Below are positions 12,247 to 22,288 of a stretch of 64,000 nt of DNA, one piece after another (position 1 is the stretch's first letter; each line of letters opens with the position of its first letter). The stretch lies in NCBI GenBank assembly GCA_034440635.1, contig JAOTON010001697.1:248001-312000 (forward strand), read 5' to 3'. Under the pieces are notes generated by a model. That model did no database searches. It saw only the letters and a list, made by a program, of their open reading frames with translations, and was not told the origin of the DNA. The stretch is from Lepas anatifera. Lineage: Eukaryota > Arthropoda > Thecostraca > Lepadidae. A program made the position numbers and the translations under genes.

Positions 12247-12447
12247 CCCACAAAGCACAGGGACGGCCGCCCCACTCAGGTAACCCTCTCACCAGTCAGT
12301 TGCCAGCCGACCTGTACGTCGGGTAAACTATTGAGCGCCGGAGCGTCTCAGGGGAACCGATCCTAAGCCTGAACATACACTGCCACTGCATGCTTCTGAG
12401 CAGCGGACCGGAGCCCAACGCTCTACCAACTGAGCTACCGGGCCGGC
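12247..12447 (-). mobile_element. tRNA-derived SINE, family 2 (partial)
   Basis: On the minus strand, CCCGGTAGCTCAGTTGGTAG followed by AGCGTTGGGCTCCGG reads as a tRNA D-arm/A-box and anticodon region. A weak B-box-like GGATCGGTTCCCC lies farther downstream than in a true tRNA. The cloverleaf is interrupted, so a tRNA-derived SINE or tRNA pseudogene is the best reading. It is unrelated in body sequence to the family at 11601 and 14198. Confidence 0.6.
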
Positions 12448-12599
12448 AATATTTTTTTAAACATAATTTGTGTATTTAAAAAGTATTATGTTATCGCGAT
12501 TTTTATCGCTTTAGCCACCCCAAAACGTTCGTTTGGCCCCTCCAATAATTTGTACTGGATCCGCCAATGACATAATTCACGTCAAACCTGTACTGAAAC

Positions 12600-13540
12600 T
12601 ACCGCCCCCCCTTAAGGGAATAAATACTTGTATGACCTACCGTCCATAGCCTGAAGAATTCGCGGCTGTCTACTTTGTCGTGCCGTTCCTGTGGAGACGT
12701 TTCGCCCCGAGCTAATAGAACTGGCCACCCCAGAGATATACACATCCCCTGACTCGGTTTCTAATGTCCCCCTCCCCCACTCCCCACTAAGAGAACGAAA
12801 TCTACTTACGACTTGCCGCCCCATAGCTCAAACAAGTTGTCCCTCGTCATTTTTACTGTATTACCTCCCCTCAAGTACACATGCTGCCTCTGTACCTAGT
12901 GTGCCGCCCCTGACCCGGATTGACACTCCTGCAATTGGCGCGTTGCTCCCAACCCTGCAGAAGCTACCGCTCCGGCAACCGAAATACCGCCTCTGTACAG
13001 AGCTTGACGCCCTTTAGCTTAAAAGCTGGGTGCCCCCCCATCAAGTACATTGGTTGACACAGCGGGCATTCCCGCCATGTCCCCCCAAAGCGCTGAAGGG
13101 GGGCAAACTATATTTTGGCCCCCAAAGACCGGAGAAACTTTTGAAAAAGGGTGCTTACACTAGGTCTGTAGAGCAAATCATCAGGAGAGCGATCATATAC
13201 TCGGAGAGGTAGCTTATACTAGGTATGTCGAGCACCCAAATTGCACGTCCCACCCACCCGCCCCCCGCCCAGGAGAAGAGGCAGACATGGGTTTGGCCCC
13301 CCCCCCACCAAAACCCAGGTCTGCGTCTGCCCCTGAACAAGCAAATATTCTGTCTCTGTACCTAGCGTGCCAGCCCCTCACCCGAATAGACAATCCTACA
13401 AATGGTGCACCGCTCCCCTGCTTCAAAGTTACCGCTCGGTTACCCGAAATGCCTCCCCTGCTCATAGCATGCTGTCCCTTGTGTAAAGTAGTGGTCACAC
13501 GTGATATACACTTCTCGAAAAAGTCTTCTAGACTTTCAGC
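12600..13540. repeat. C-rich degenerate repeat block B
   Basis: Units such as GTACCTAGTGTGCCGCCCCTG near 12893 and GTACCTAGCGTGCCAGCCCCT near 13357 are followed by matching sequence (CCCGGATTGACACTCCTGCA / CCCGAATAGACAATCCTACA). This is a repeat of roughly 37-40 bp nested in larger duplications. It encloses the dispersed repeat at 13050-13235. Frames across it are compositional. Confidence 0.55.
13050..13235 (+). repeat. Dispersed repeat 'ACTAGGTCTGTAGAGCA', copy 2
   Basis: Contains CATGTCCCCCCAAAGCGCTG, TGCTTACACTAGGTCTGTAG and TAGCTTATACTAGGTATGTC in the same order as 6999-7220. No terminal inverted repeats could be assigned. Confidence 0.7.
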
Positions 13541-14000
13541 TGGGGAGTAACTTCAGCTGTGAATTGAACATTCGTAAGTATTTCGAAATATCATGGCCAT
13601 CTGTCTTTATAACAGATGCCACTGTCTTGCGCTTATAACCACATGTCGAATAGGGCATGGAATCATTAAAGAGGATACAAATGAGCATAGCAAATGAAAT
13701 AATTTGATCCAGGTGTCTTTACCACGCTTCAATAATGTCATACATTTCATTGCAGTAATTCAACTAATGAGCAAGCACTGCTTACGTCTCGCTTAGTACG
13801 TAGTGTTTTATAGGAATATGGAAACTAGTTCTTAGCTGTGGCATCGTGTCATGCGGTCACTAGGAGTCCACAATAATGTGAGGCTCCTTATCATTCGTGT
13901 GGGATAATTTCTGACTATATGACTTCGTGAAAACCACAGACGCAAATTTGAGATTGGGTTATTAGCTAAGTCAAATTGGAATCCGTTTTTACCAATGATT
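13541..14000. other. AT-rich intergenic DNA, nothing recognised
   Basis: No gene or repeat recognised. Confidence 0.4.
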
Positions 14001-14095
14001 GGTTCTAGAACAAGCTGAATGAGTCCGTTTTCGTTCTAGAACAAACGGAATGTGCCCGTTTTTGTTCTAGAACAAACGGAATGCGTTTTTCTTAA
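14001..14095. repeat. Three TTCTAGAA motifs phased at 31 bp
   Basis: TTCTAGAA occurs at 14003-14010, 14034-14041 and 14065-14072, exactly 31 bp apart, within tandem units ending CAAACGGAATG and followed by CCGTTTTTGTTC. Sequence directly shows a three-copy tandem repeat. TTCnnGAA is the heat-shock-element core, and 31 bp is close to three helical turns, so a protein-binding array is possible. That is inference; no gene is visible nearby. Confidence 0.6.
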
Positions 14096-14197
14096 GTGTG
14101 GCCATTGTGGGCACGTCTCGGAATTTGGTGGAATTTGCCAACTTTAAAAAAACCGAATCATTTATATCGTGCATTCGAAAATGACCCATATATTATC

Positions 14198-14385
14198 GGG
14201 GAGTGGGTAGCTTAGTCGATAGCCTCAAGCTATTCTAAGCCACTGGTCCCGGGTTCGGGTACCGGCGGAGCTTCGGAATGGGTTGATCTGATCCCCCAAA
14301 TCCCTCCCAACAGGGTGAGGGTTGACGACGCCGTAAAACCTTTGCAATTGGTATGTCATTAAACTCCAACAATTGTTATTGTTAT
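14198..14385 (+). mobile_element. tRNA-derived SINE, family 1, copy 2
   Basis: Plus-strand copy of the SINE at 11601-11785. The A-box-like GTAGCTTAGTCGATAGC is near 14205 and a degenerate B-box GGTTCGGGTACC near 14252. The shared body has TTGATCTGATCCCCCAAATC and GACGCCGTAAAACCTTTG, ending CAACAATTGTTATTG. The B-box has drifted from consensus, suggesting an old copy. Confidence 0.85.
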
Positions 14386-15234
14386 GCCTGTATATTATCC
14401 ATCCCCCAGCGCCATATCACCCTCAAACTTCAAGCTTTGTTTACTACATGGCCAACTCATTAGTTCTATCATATGAGTGTTTTATAAAACTATGATAAAT
14501 CTATCTTTGAACACATTGAAAATTAATTCCCAGGTCTAATGGTTACTATCTATGTCATGTTTATTACTTCGAGAATTCTTACGAGATGAACTTTCTCCAC
14601 CAAGACGAAGGCTTGTTTTAAAAAAGTCGCACCCATGAGCACTGAAAGAGAGATGGGAAATGCGCTCCCCCCGCGAGCCTCGAGAATCAGGGGTGAAAGC
14701 CCTCCCCTAAAATTTTGGTACTTTACGAACATTGTTCTGAATTTGCTTCCAATAAGCTTCGGGGACGTGCGCAAATTAAATGAAGTGTAGCGTCGGTAGC
14801 GTGTTCAGAGCAGCTGATATACTCGAAATTTGGATCTTGTTGGTTGTTGGCTCGTTGTGTTAAAAAGGTTTGTTGTGAAAGCTGTACTGGGTCTACAGTA
14901 TAGGCGTAAGAACAGCATGACCCGCCAAATGTTCAGTATCTTAACCATTAACCATATGGCGTTACCTGAAAAGAAACGGCTTCAAAATACCCCCTTTCCC
15001 ACCCCCCCCACCAATGTTCTGAACGTTCCTACACCGGTGTTGCCGATATTGGCCGCCTCTCCCAATACATTAATCGTCATTTTTTAGATATCCACCAGGC
15101 AAAGTATGGATATAAGGCTCATGAGGTACTTATTATGGCAAAATTGTTATATAAAATGCTCCAGAATTACTGGTTCTCAAAGAGAGCACTGATTTATTTT
15201 TATATTAAAGTCAGCCTTTCGAGCACATAACGCG
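14386..15234. other. Intergenic DNA, nothing recognised
   Basis: No gene or repeat recognised; the frames present are short and lack recognisable domains. Confidence 0.4.
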
Positions 15235-15415
15235 CTGAGTTGACTTAGCTCTGATCCACGGTCTGGAGACTGACTCCAATTATTACTCGACTGAAATAGT
15301 CAAGAAATCGAATTAACTCAGACTCACCTCAAATCCAGAAGGGAGTCGTCTCAGCTCGGACGCAGTAAGAAATAAAGCCGACTCTTACTATGGCTCCACA
15401 ACTCCGGACTCGTCA
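15235..15415. repeat. GAGTC-rich repeat, copy 3 (weak)
   Basis: Spaced GACTCC/GACTCA words (GGAGACTGACTCCAATTATT, AACTCAGACTCACC, GGAGTCGTCTCAGCTCG), ending CACAACTCCGGACTCG, which resembles the terminal word of the 8.4-kb block. More decayed than the other two blocks. Confidence 0.4.
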
Positions 15416-15889
15416 CTGCTGGGTGTGGTTTACGGCTTGGTGAGTGAAATACGTTAGCAACAGCTGTATAATTGCCGAATGCCACGCGGAATATCTGGTC
15501 AAATGTGTAGTAACGTCGGCAGTGCCAGATTGAAAATGATTAAAAACGATAGCATGCTAAGAATGCCCACAGTTCTGAGAGGCTCTTTCACATGCCTTTA
15601 TTGTCTGTTATTTTTAGTGATCATGGACCGTGCAAACCACATATGTTTCAAATGTCGTGTTTGCACGCAGCGAGATAAGGGTATTGCGGACTATCTCAAG
15701 CACTCGTGACACTCATTGTAAGCATTTCGGAGTATACAGGCCTTAGATCTTAAGCCCATAAACAGAATACCACCATATCAGCGCCCAAAATAGAGCTGTC
15801 GATGGTAACGAGCAGGGTCTTGAGCTAGACCCACCTACCCACCATTCACGGCAGCAGCGGATGATGGGCTGTGTCTGTTTGGAAACAAT
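15416..15889. other. Intergenic DNA, nothing recognised
   Basis: No gene or repeat recognised. A 76-residue frame at 15479-15709 has no recognisable domain. Confidence 0.4.
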
Positions 15890-16720
15890 GCAGCGCCGTT
15901 CGGTGTAACAGATAGGCCACTGGAGGCCCTCGATTGGCCCGGTGCATTCACCCCCTCTCATTGAGCCGAGCACTATCGCTTGGATTCGTCAATAGGCCGG
16001 CCACCGCGACTGGACATTCCATTGTGAAGGCCGACTATGCCGAGTGTGCGGCGGCGCGGCCCGGAACAATCGGTGGCCGCCCCGACCCCATTGTCTTCCC
16101 GTCCTTTGTGGCATCACCTGGCCACGTGCTCCGGCCAAGCGGCCCACTGACGCTACGCGCCTGTCTAAAACAAACAGCGCAGTGACCGAGCCATTCTGCC
16201 CTCCCCCGCTGCGACCCCAAATTTGTCGGCGCTATTTGAATAAAGCTACCATCATTGAAACGGAGCCCGACCAGAGAAACAGGCGGGGGTAAAGGAGCGC
16301 GCGTGAAAACAATTGTCGGTCGTCACTGCTGAGGTCACCTCTCTCTCACTCGGTGGAGAGCGTCAGCGCCCCCGCCGTGACGCACGGGCGCCGCAGGGGG
16401 CGCCGGTCAGGGGCGCCGGCAGCCGCAGATGGTGTCACATTGGCCGCCGACAATACGACGTCCTCCGCCCCCGGTAATGGCCAGGCTCTGAATGTATTTC
16501 TGTCTGCGCGGGGGTCACGGACGGTAGGCGGCATTGCGCCCACACAATAGACGACCTGGTACCGTATCAATTACAGTCGCGCGCCGGCCGCCGCGGCCGA
16601 CACAGCCTGGTTAGACAGTATTACAATGGAGACGCCGGCTTTGTGGCGCCCCGTGACCCGTTTTGCTCTCTAGGGCCATGGGGCAGCGGTGCTGTGTGCG
16701 TTCTGACGTCATAGTCACCG
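15890..16720. other. GC/CpG-rich island 4
   Basis: The longest GC/CpG-rich stretch of the left half, with words such as GTGCGGCGGCGCGGCCCGG, ACGCACGGGCGCCGCAGG and GCGCGCCGGCCGCCGCGG. Frames of 60-80 codons on both strands reflect base composition. No domain recognised. It is followed directly by a 40-bp tandem repeat. Could be a CpG island or regulatory island; unproven. Confidence 0.4.
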
Positions 16721-16740
16721 CCGTTGGACGCACCTAATGC

Positions 16741-16900
16741 GTGCCAGACGGAGCGGGATTTGTCTCGTAGTGATCTGATCGCGCCAGACGGAGCGGGATT
16801 TGTCTCGTAGTGATCTGATCGCGCCAGACAGGGCGGGATTTGTCTCGTAGTGATCTGATCGCGTCAGACGGGGCGGGATTAGTCTCGTAGGGATCTGATC
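16741..16900 (+). repeat. 40-bp tandem repeat, four copies
   Basis: Four head-to-tail units of exactly 40 bp (16741, 16781, 16821, 16861), each reading about GCGCCAGACGGAGCGGGATT then TGTCTCGTAGTGATCTGATC. The first three differ by one to three bases; the last has more changes. The repeat is CpG-rich and abuts GC island 4. A CRISPR array is excluded because units are contiguous with no unique spacers. Confidence 0.95.
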
Positions 16901-17145
16901 CCGCTCCAATGGTTGTTATAACATTTAAGAAGGACGTTAATTACACGTGCTCTGACTATGTTACGGATGTTAACTAGGCCTGAAGCAGTTTTAAAACCTC
17001 AAGATAGCGCTCGCGGGTCAGATTGAGACTTTGAGAAGGATACAAGGTCAGATTGAGAAGGACATAATTTTTTATCATTATCATGGTCATTTTGCAAGCA
17101 TCGAATTTCAGGCCCCCCGGTGGATACAGTAAATAAATCCCACTG
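16901..17145. other. Short unique spacer
   Basis: Nothing recognised. It ends at the target site of the hAT-like element (GTTCCAGG, 17146-17153). Confidence 0.4.
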
Positions 17146-17249
17146 GTTCCAGGCAGTGGCGTAGCCAGGATTTGGCCAAGGGAGGGTCCGACTACCGTCG
17201 GGGCCCCCCAGGCCGGGGGGCCCCTTAGTAGTCGGGGCCCATCTCCTAT

Positions 17250-18470
17250 ATGTGTCGTATAAAATTTTGGCATTATAACATTTACACAACGGAAATTTGT
17301 CTATCCTTTTTAAGTGCTTGTTATTATTTTTTCATAGTTTGATTTTTCTCGATCCGACCAAGTGTTGGTAAATTTAGGTCACCAAATATTAAGGCTGGCC
17401 CATACCTATATGACAGCGTGGCTATAACAGTTTTGTGGCACATTTCTGGAAATCAAATTTTGCTGCGTGCATGATGTTAAACGTGACTCACTCTGGTAAT
17501 CAGGTATGAAGTTATGAAGGTCAGTCGTTTTGAGTACGAAGAAATGGTCTTCTACGGAAAATGATTACCAATTCTTTCCGGGTGTCGAATTCATGAACTC
17601 TTTAATCAGAAAGTTTCCAAAGAAATGGAAAAAATTAATACAAATACAAGGGATATGGTGGATGGTGGTGTGTTCTGGACGTAACATAACGTCTATTCCG
17701 CGGAAAGATCCTGATGAATTCACCACAGTTACTTTCTTACCCTTGCTATGTTGTAAATGAGCAAAAAAATGACCAAAACAATAGGCGCCTGAGATAACTA
17801 TCGCCTTGGATTACTCTGCCATTGTTATTTTAAACCTTTCATACCTATTTTTCTTTTTGGGATTATGCTCATCAATGTGTGTCATTTTCCTTCTTTGTCT
17901 GGTTTCCTACGAAAATATTTGAAAATTGTTTATTTCAGAACATTTAGGAGGGTAGTTATTGGAACTAAGCTAATAGATTGAAAACAAGCTGAAGTTCCAA
18001 ATTCCCTGTTCGATTTGCTATTATGGATGTTAAAATTATATTAATTTTTGCCTTTCCTTCAGTAATGGTGCCTGGTCGACATGTTTCAATTTGTCTTTTT
18101 TGGTACGCAATAGGAAAATATAAATTTTTCCGAGGCATATGATTTTTGAAAATCTTCTTTGAGCCTAGGATCTCAAGCGATATCTCTGGATTGTATTCTA
18201 AAATCTAAAAGAAACGGTAAGGAAAAAGGAAGCTCAATAAAAAGGATATATGAGTGTGCCCCAGATGCTATATAAACCCTATTCCATGGACGGTCCTACT
18301 GATGAAACCGCTCACTTACTCCTCCCTAGCCATTAGTTGGAGATCCCGGGGGCTTAGGGAGGTGAGTACTTCCTTGGACTTTTGGTCTCTGATAGGCTTT
18401 GTACAAGGCTTGCATTGCTATGCCAGTGTTAAGCCATCCAGGACCATCACCCAACCCCCCCCTCCTGACC
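17250..18470. other. Unique left interior of the hAT-like element
   Basis: AT-rich DNA between the left terminus and the arrays. It aligns, on the opposite strand, with 45180-46300 (e.g. GTCCTACTGATGAAACCGC versus GCATCAGTAGGACCGTTC), confirming it as part of a multi-copy element. There is no ORF with recognised domains. ORF remnants of a transposase were looked for and not seen. Confidence 0.7.
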
Positions 18471-18479
18471 CCTAGCTCG

Positions 18480-20040
18480 AGCAGAGATCTCAAGGGGCCT
18501 AGCACTTGACACGGCGCCGAAACCAGTATCTGGGACCCCCGAAAACAACACTTTTCCTGCAAATCAGTACTAACGTCCCCCAAAACCAGCATTTGGGGGT
18601 ACCATGAGACTACCTACTAGGATTCCCTGGAACTTACTCTCGTGGGGCCCTGAGGATAACTTTGAGGGGAGGGGGAGGAAGGAAAGGAGTGCTCGCTGAG
18701 ACTAGCTTTTGGGGACACCTGAGGGCAGCTTCAGGGGACCCCTGAGACTAACTCCTGGAGACCTCGTGAGACTAATTTTCGAATCTCTGAGATTAGCTCT
18801 CCGGCCCTCCTTAGACTAGAACTGAAAGGTCCTCTGAAAATAACTCGGGCTTCCGAGATCAGTTCTTAGGGGACCTGAGACTAGCTCTGGGGCCGCCTAA
18901 GACCAACACTTGGCGCTACTCACAAGGTTAATTTCCGGCCCCTCTCCCGATTAGATCTCAGGGAGTCTCTGATACTGATTCACGGCGCCTCTTGACCAAA
19001 ATTGTGGACTCCTGAGAATCTCTCGGAGCTCCCTAGATTAGTTATCGGCAGCACCTCTGGGCTTATTTATCGGCCCCCCATATTTGCTCTGGGGGAGGGG
19101 GGCTGAGACTGACTCTCGGAGCCATCCAGATAATCTCTTGGGGTTCCCCTCAGGCTGTCTCTGGGGTGGGGCGGGGGGCTGGGAATGACTTCCGTTAGCC
19201 CTCTGAGACTAACCCTAGGGCGCCCCCCTGAGACTAACACTCGAGGATGGAGGCGTGGAAGCACCACTGAGACTGAGTATTTGGCACGGCACTCCTGAGA
19301 CTGCCTCTCTAAAGCCCAGATTAGCCTTCAGAGGCCTAAGGCTAACTGAGACCAAAATTCTGGAGCACCTCTGGGAATTGCTCTCAAAGCCCCAAAATTA
19401 GCTCTTGGACGAACCGGAGACTAGCTCCCAGGAGCACTCTGAGACTAACTTTTAGGTGCTCCCTGAGATTGACTCTCGGGGCCTCTTATTCAACAACTAG
19501 GGGAGGGCACAGCCTCAGGCTAAATCTCGAGGGTTCCCAAGATTACCCCTCGGGGGCCTCCTGAGATCAGCACTCTGCGGATCAAATGAGACTAACTCTC
19601 GGACCCCCAGTTTAACTCTCGGGGCCACCTGAAAGTAAATATTGACTCCTGAGAGAGACGCCCGTAAGACTATGGGGCCAAATATCGGGGTTCCTCTAAG
19701 ACTAACTCTCGGGGTCCCCTTGACCGACTCTTGGGGTTCTCTGAGACTGACTCTCATAGAGCCCCCTGAAATAGACTGTCGCGGGGCCCTGAGAACCACT
19801 CTCTGGGGGACCCTGGGACGAGCTCGGCCCCCCTGAGACCGACTCTGGGGGTCCCTGAGACCGACTTTCGGGATCCCCTGAGACTAACTCTCAGGGACCC
19901 CCTGAAATCTACTTTTTGGGGGTCTTGAGACTGACCCTCAGGCGGGGCCCTGAGGCCGGCTCGGGACGCCCTGAGAACGAATCTTCAGGGGCTTCTGAGA
20001 CTGATTCTGGGGGCCCCGTGATCAGAGAATGCTTTGCAGT
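18480..20040. repeat. Degenerate ~21-bp minisatellite, array 1 (TGAGACTAACTCTCGG type)
   Basis: Many imperfect units close to CCCTGAGACTAACTCTCGGG, with variable C and G runs and units of about 20-24 bp. Unit identity is low near 18.5-19.3 kb and higher towards 19.9 kb. All frames here are by-products of the repeat. Confidence 0.9.
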
Positions 20041-20044
20041 GGTT

Positions 20045-20099
20045 CAGATTGGCCCAAAGGGGGTCCTCGGACTCCTAGAACCCCTTGGCTACGCCACTG
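20045..20099 (+). mobile_element. Internal copy of the hAT-like right terminus
   Basis: CAGATTGGCCCAAAGGGGGT through CCCCTTGGCTACGCCACTG matches the outer right end at 22225-22280 (GGTCAGCCCAAGGGGGGTCC ... CCCTTGGCTACGCCACTG). The sequence after it does not repeat GTTCCAGG, so this is an internal duplicated terminus. It separates the two arrays, suggesting a tandem or nested fusion of two related elements. Confidence 0.8.
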
Positions 20100-20101
20100 C
20101 A

Positions 20102-22210
20102 TCCACACATTCGGGGGCCCGCCGAGATCAGCACTTGGAGGCCCCTGAAAGCATTGCTTCCCCTCCCCCCGATATCATTACTCCGGAGCCCCTGGATACT
20201 GATGCGCGGGGCTCCTAAGACCAAGCTCGGGGTTCCACGTATATCAGGTTCGGGGGCACCCTTACGCCCATGCTTCTACTTTTCTCAGGAGTAACTGGAC
20301 ACCGTTGTTCGGGGGCCCCCAGATCAACATTCGGAGGCCCCCCGAGACTAATGCTCGGTACTCTGGAGCCCCTCGATACCAATGCTCGGGGACCCTGAGC
20401 CCAAGCCTGGGCCCTTGAGACCAAACTCTGGGTCCCATGGGGACAATTCTCGTGCCTCGCCCATAAGTCCCCTCGATATCGATAGTCGGGGGGCACCCCG
20501 AGATCAATATTGTCCCCACCACTTCCCGAGGTCAATGTTCGCTGCTCCGGAGCCATCGATACCAATGCTCGGGGGATCCCTGAGACCAGCTCTGGAGCCC
20601 CCTAAGACCAAGATCGAAAGGCCCGTGAGACCAAGCTCGGGGCCCCCTGAGACCAAGTTTGAAAGGCCCGTGAGACCAAGCTCGGACCCCCTGATGCCAA
20701 GCTTGGGGTCCCCTGAGACCAAGCTCGGGGCCCCTGAGACCAAGCTTGGGGGGACCTGAGACCAAGCTCAAGGAGCCCCCTGAGACCAAGCTCGGGGGCC
20801 TGAGACCAACCTCGGGGGTCCCCTGGTACCAAACTCGGAGGGCCCCGTGACACCAAGCTCAGGGGCCCCTGAGACCAAGATCAAAAGGCCCGTGAGACTA
20901 AAGCTCGGGGGGCCCTGGAACCAAAGCTCAGGGACCCTTGAGACCGAGCTCAGGGGCCCCCGAGATCCATGTTCGGTACTCTGGAGCCCTCAATACCGAT
21001 GATTGGGGGCCCCCTGGGACCAAGCTCGGAAGGTCCGTGAGACCAAGCTCGGGAGCCCCTGAGACCAAGTTTGGAGGTCCCCTGAGACCAAGCTCGGGGG
21101 CCCCTGAGACCGAGCTCGGAGGCCCCCTGAGACCAAACTCGGAGGGCCCCCTTGAGACCAAGATAGAAAGGCCCCTGAGACTAAGCTCGGGGGTCCCTGA
21201 GACCAAGCTAGGGGGACCCTGAGACCAAGATCGAAAGGTCCGTAAGACTTAAGCTCGGAGGGCTCCTGAGACCGAGCTCAGGGACCCCCCGAGATCCATG
21301 TCTGGTTCCCTAGAGTCTCGATGCCGATGATCAGAGGCCCCCTGAGACCAAGGTCGGGGGTCCCCTGAGACCAACCTGGGGGCCCTGAGACCGAGCTTGG
21401 GGGCCCCCTGAGACCGAGCCCGGGGGACCCCTTAGACCAAGCTCGGGGGCCTCTGAAACCAAGATCGAAAGGCCCGTGAGATTAAGCTCGGGGATCCCTA
21501 AAACCGAGCTCAGGGGGCCCCCGACATCCATGTTTGGTACTCTGGAGCCCTCGATACCGATGATTGGGGGCCCCTGAGAAAATGCTCGGAAAGCCCGTGA
21601 GACCAAGCCCGGGGGCCCTGAGACCAAGCTTGGGGGGCCCCTGAGACTAAGAGTTCGGAGGTCCCTTGAGACTAAGCTCGGGGGCCCCTGAGACCCAGCT
21701 CGGGGCCCCTGAGACAGAGCTCGGGGGCCCCTGATACCAAGATCAGGGGGCCCGTACGACCAAGCTCGGGGGGCCCCTGAGACCAAGTTTGGAGGTACCT
21801 TGATACCAAGCTCGGGGGGCACCTGAGACAAGGCTCGTCCCCCCCCGAGAGATCAATGTTCGGCACTCTGGAGCCCTCAATACCGATGATCGGGGGCCCC
21901 TGAGACCAAGCTCGGAAAGCCCGTGAGACCAAGCTCGGGGGCCCCCTGAGACCAAGCTCGGGGGGCCCCTGAGACCAAGTTCGGAGGTCCCTTGAGACCA
22001 AGCTTGGGCGCTCCGAGACCAAGCTCGGGGGCCCCTGAGACCGAGCTCGGGGGGTCCTGAGACCAAGATCAGGGGGGCCCGTACGACCAAGCTTGGGGGC
22101 CCCTGAGACCAAGCTCGGAGGTCCCTTGAGACCAACCTCGGGGGGGCCTAAGATCGAGCTCGGAGGGCCCCCTGAGACCAAGCTCAGGGGGCCCTGAGAC
22201 CAGTGCTCGT
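20102..22210. repeat. ~21-bp minisatellite, array 2 (TGAGACCAAGCTCGGG type)
   Basis: About 2.1 kb of units near CCCTGAGACCAAGCTCGGGG, more homogeneous than array 1. Longer higher-order segments also recur: a block with TCTGGAGCCCTCGATACCGA and ATGCTCGG/GATTGGGGGCCC words appears near 20.34, 20.55, 20.98, 21.31, 21.54 and 21.87 kb. The long frames on the minus strand (up to 212 codons, e.g. 21672-22310) simply translate this repeat. Confidence 0.95.
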
Positions 22211-22288
22211 GTTTTCCAGTGCATAAGGTCAGCCCAAGGGGGGTCCGCGGACCCCAAGGACCCCCTTGGCTACGCCACTGGTTCCAGG

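Larger units (their letters stand above)
17154..22280 (+). mobile_element. Complete hAT-like element with minisatellite interior (family A)
   Basis: A 5127-bp element with ends CAGTGGCGTAGCCAGGATTT and (at the right) CCTTGGCTACGCCACTG, flanked by perfect 8-bp duplications GTTCCAGG at 17146-17153 and 22281-22288. CAGTGGCG-type ends and an 8-bp duplication are characteristic of hAT elements. About 1.2 kb of unique AT-rich DNA (17.25-18.45 kb) is followed by two degenerate ~21-bp arrays making up most of the length. No transposase remains, so it is nonautonomous. A truncated minus-strand relative lies at 44820-46414. An internal copy of the right end sits at about 20045-20099. Confidence 0.9.

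Noticed and set aside
6999..12569. A single hAT-like element from CATTGGCGGACTTAGG (6999) to GGATCCGCCAATG (12569)
   Set aside because: The end words match in style but the 8-bp flanks (GCTCAAAG and ACATAATT) do not, and several independent elements lie between.
16741..16900. CRISPR array from the 40-bp repeat
   Set aside because: Units are contiguous with no spacers, the window is clearly eukaryotic, and no cas genes are present.
18480..22210. CRISPR-like array from the ~21-bp repeats
   Set aside because: Units are degenerate and back to back, inside a bounded hAT-like element.
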